Below are positions 62,541-64,000 of a DNA stretch of 64,000 bases, piece by piece (the first letter of the stretch is position 1; each line of letters begins with the position of its first letter). The translations under genes and the position numbers were made by a program. This DNA is from Stomorhina lunata (Eukaryota > Arthropoda > Insecta > Diptera > Rhiniidae), in the NCBI GenBank assembly GCA_933228675.1, contig OW121741.1, positions 14,920,985-14,984,984 of the forward strand, written 5' to 3'. Under the pieces are notes generated by a model. It was not told where the DNA came from and did not search any database. It saw only the letters and a program-made list of their open reading frames with translations.

Positions 62541-64000
62541 TTGTACACATTAGTAATGTTGAAAACATTGAGTACACAATACTCGGTAGCTGGTATCAGT
62601 GATGCTGTGGGGGCTGCCCTGCACCAAAAAGTTAATGGTAATCTTCAACCTTTAGCGTTTTATTCAAAAAAATTAACAAATACTCAACAAAAGTACTCGA
62701 CGTATGATCGTGAGCTAACAGCTATATATCAAGCGCTTGTCCATTTCCGTTATATGTTTGAAGGAAGAAGATGCCACATTGTTACCGACCATCGTCCGAT
62801 CATTTTTGCGTTCCAGCAGAAGCTCGAGAAAGCCTCACCTCGAAGAATGCGGCAGCTAGATTTTATCAGCCAATTCACGACCGATATTCGCCATATGCCC
62901 GGCAAACGTTACAGCTGATGCTCTTTCACGTCTCGATTCCATCAATACTATCGTGGATTATTCCCAAATAGCGATAGCCCAAAAGAGCGACGGAGAACTT
63001 CAACAAATAATAAAACATTCAGAAACGCCGTCGACTTCGCTCAAATTAAAATATTTTTCAGTTTCAGGCTGTATCGAACAGTTATTATGCTACACAACTA
63101 CGTCACGAATCCGACCTTACATCTCGAGAAATTTTCGCCAGCAGATCCTCGCAACAATGAACAATCTGTCTCATCCAGGCGTCCGAGCTACTTTGGAAAT
63201 GGTAACGAGCAGATTTTGTTGGCCTGGCATTCGAAAGGACTGTGATGTCTGCGTTCGAAATTGCCTACAGTGTCAGAGATATAAAATTCAACAGCACACT
63301 AGATCGACCCCTGTCAAGTATGAACCGCCAAAGGAACGCTTCAATCATATAGGTATAGACATCGTAGGTTCTTTTCCTTTATGCGAGGGACAACGATATT
63401 GCCTGACCATCATCGACCGCTTTGTGCGTGCCGGCTCTCCGTTGTCGGAGTGCCGGCGAGAATTACATCTGATCGTGGTCGACAATTCGATTCTTTAGTT
63501 TCTGCAGAATTAATAAACGCAATTGGTGCAACACATCTCCGTACTACACCATACCATCCGCAATCGAATGGCATCATTAAGAGATGGCAACGATCGCAAA
63601 AAACAGCAGTTTTGTGTCATAACCCGGCAAAATGGGTGCAACATCTGCCTTCAATTTTATTAAGACTTAGAGTCGCCTATAAACCAGACCTTAAAGCCTC
63701 GCCGGCAGAGTTAGTTTATGGTACAACATTAGCCCTGTCTCTACAACCGATTTCGTCGCCGAGTTTCGATCGTCAATGCAAAAACTTAAGCCAACCGACA
63801 CAGATCACCACACGACTCCTCGAGCGTTCATTTCGAAAGATCTGCAGCACTCGTCTCACGTTTTCGTACGCAATGACTCCATACGACCATCACTAACACA
63901 TCCATACGATGGCCTATATGCAGTTCTAAAGCGATCGGACATATAGTTTACTATTCTCATCCGTGGCCGTAAAAGCAACATTAGCATAAACCGATTAAAA
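62541..64000 (+). pseudogene. Ty3/gypsy pol remnant: RNase H and integrase
   Basis: Three overlapping frames cover the 3' half of a gypsy-type pol. RNase H (62560-62920): PLAFYSKKLTNTQQKYSTYD then REL with its Glu, and VTDHRPIIFAF with its Asp, but the first conserved acidic block (usually TDAS) is altered. A frameshift lies near 62910. The integrase zinc-binding region has SHPGVRATLEMV and CLQCQRYK; the first His is replaced by Asn. The core has HIGIDIVGSFP and RYCLTIIDRF, then about 25-30 residues are missing with a frame change, then ITSDRGRQF and HPQSNGIIKRW, where the catalytic Glu is Lys. Another frameshift lies near 63830, and sequence like the pol C-terminus continues to the window end. 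No reverse transcriptase, gag or LTR lies upstream, so it is 5'-truncated. The style resembles insect CsRn1/Kabuki-type elements; that subgroup is a guess. Confidence 0.88.

Overview
This window looks like gene-poor, very AT-rich repetitive DNA from an insect, most likely a cyclorrhaphan (possibly calyptrate) fly. The evidence is the combination of a dispersed element with a (GTCY)n block of the kind found in dipteran DINE-1/mini-me-type repeats, decayed insect-type non-LTR retrotransposons, a decayed Ty3/gypsy element, and many simple satellites. I could not identify an intact host gene, a tRNA or an rRNA. Species and chromosomal location cannot be read from the sequence; it could be a giant intron, intergenic DNA or heterochromatin.

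Layout. 1-2.4 kb: 31-bp satellite A. 3.2-5.3 kb: a dispersed element copy holding 31-bp satellite B. 6.6-8.2 kb: more satellite B. 8.2-12.2 kb: satellite C, built on a TTTACATnATGTAAA palindrome, in inverted arms. 12.3-14.9 kb: satellite A. 15.4-16.7 kb: 21-bp satellite D. 18.5-22.6 kb: a second dispersed element copy interrupted by 31-bp satellite E. 24.5-25.9 kb: 11-bp satellite F. 26.8-29.2, 32.0-33.3 and 34.6-35.9 kb: satellite A, mostly inverted. 35.9-43.8 kb: 11-bp satellite G in two orientations, split by a 4.3-kb insertion with terminal inverted repeats and a TA duplication. 44.4-46.8 kb: satellite A again. 47.4-49.4 kb: 31-bp satellite H. 51.7-58.05 kb: four head-to-tail copies of a 1598-bp piece of the dispersed element. 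59.3-61.0 kb: two dispersed elements head to head. 61.0-64.0 kb: two LINE fragments and a broken gypsy pol.

How it fits together. The satellites are not independent: B, E and H are subfamilies of one 31-bp unit, D looks like the same unit minus 10 bp, and A shares its CTATA and GAAAAATTT anchors. All short periods (11, 21, 31) lie near 1, 2 and 3 turns of the DNA helix, and the A/T tracts in the 21- and 31-bp units are spaced about one per turn, which predicts intrinsic curvature. Two 31-bp arrays sit inside copies of the dispersed element, which suggests that the satellites began as internal tandem repeats of a Helentron-like transposon. The two 11-bp satellites share another rule: each unit is a pentamer twice plus one T. 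These are readings by eye; the periods and boundaries are direct observations, the origin and function are inference.
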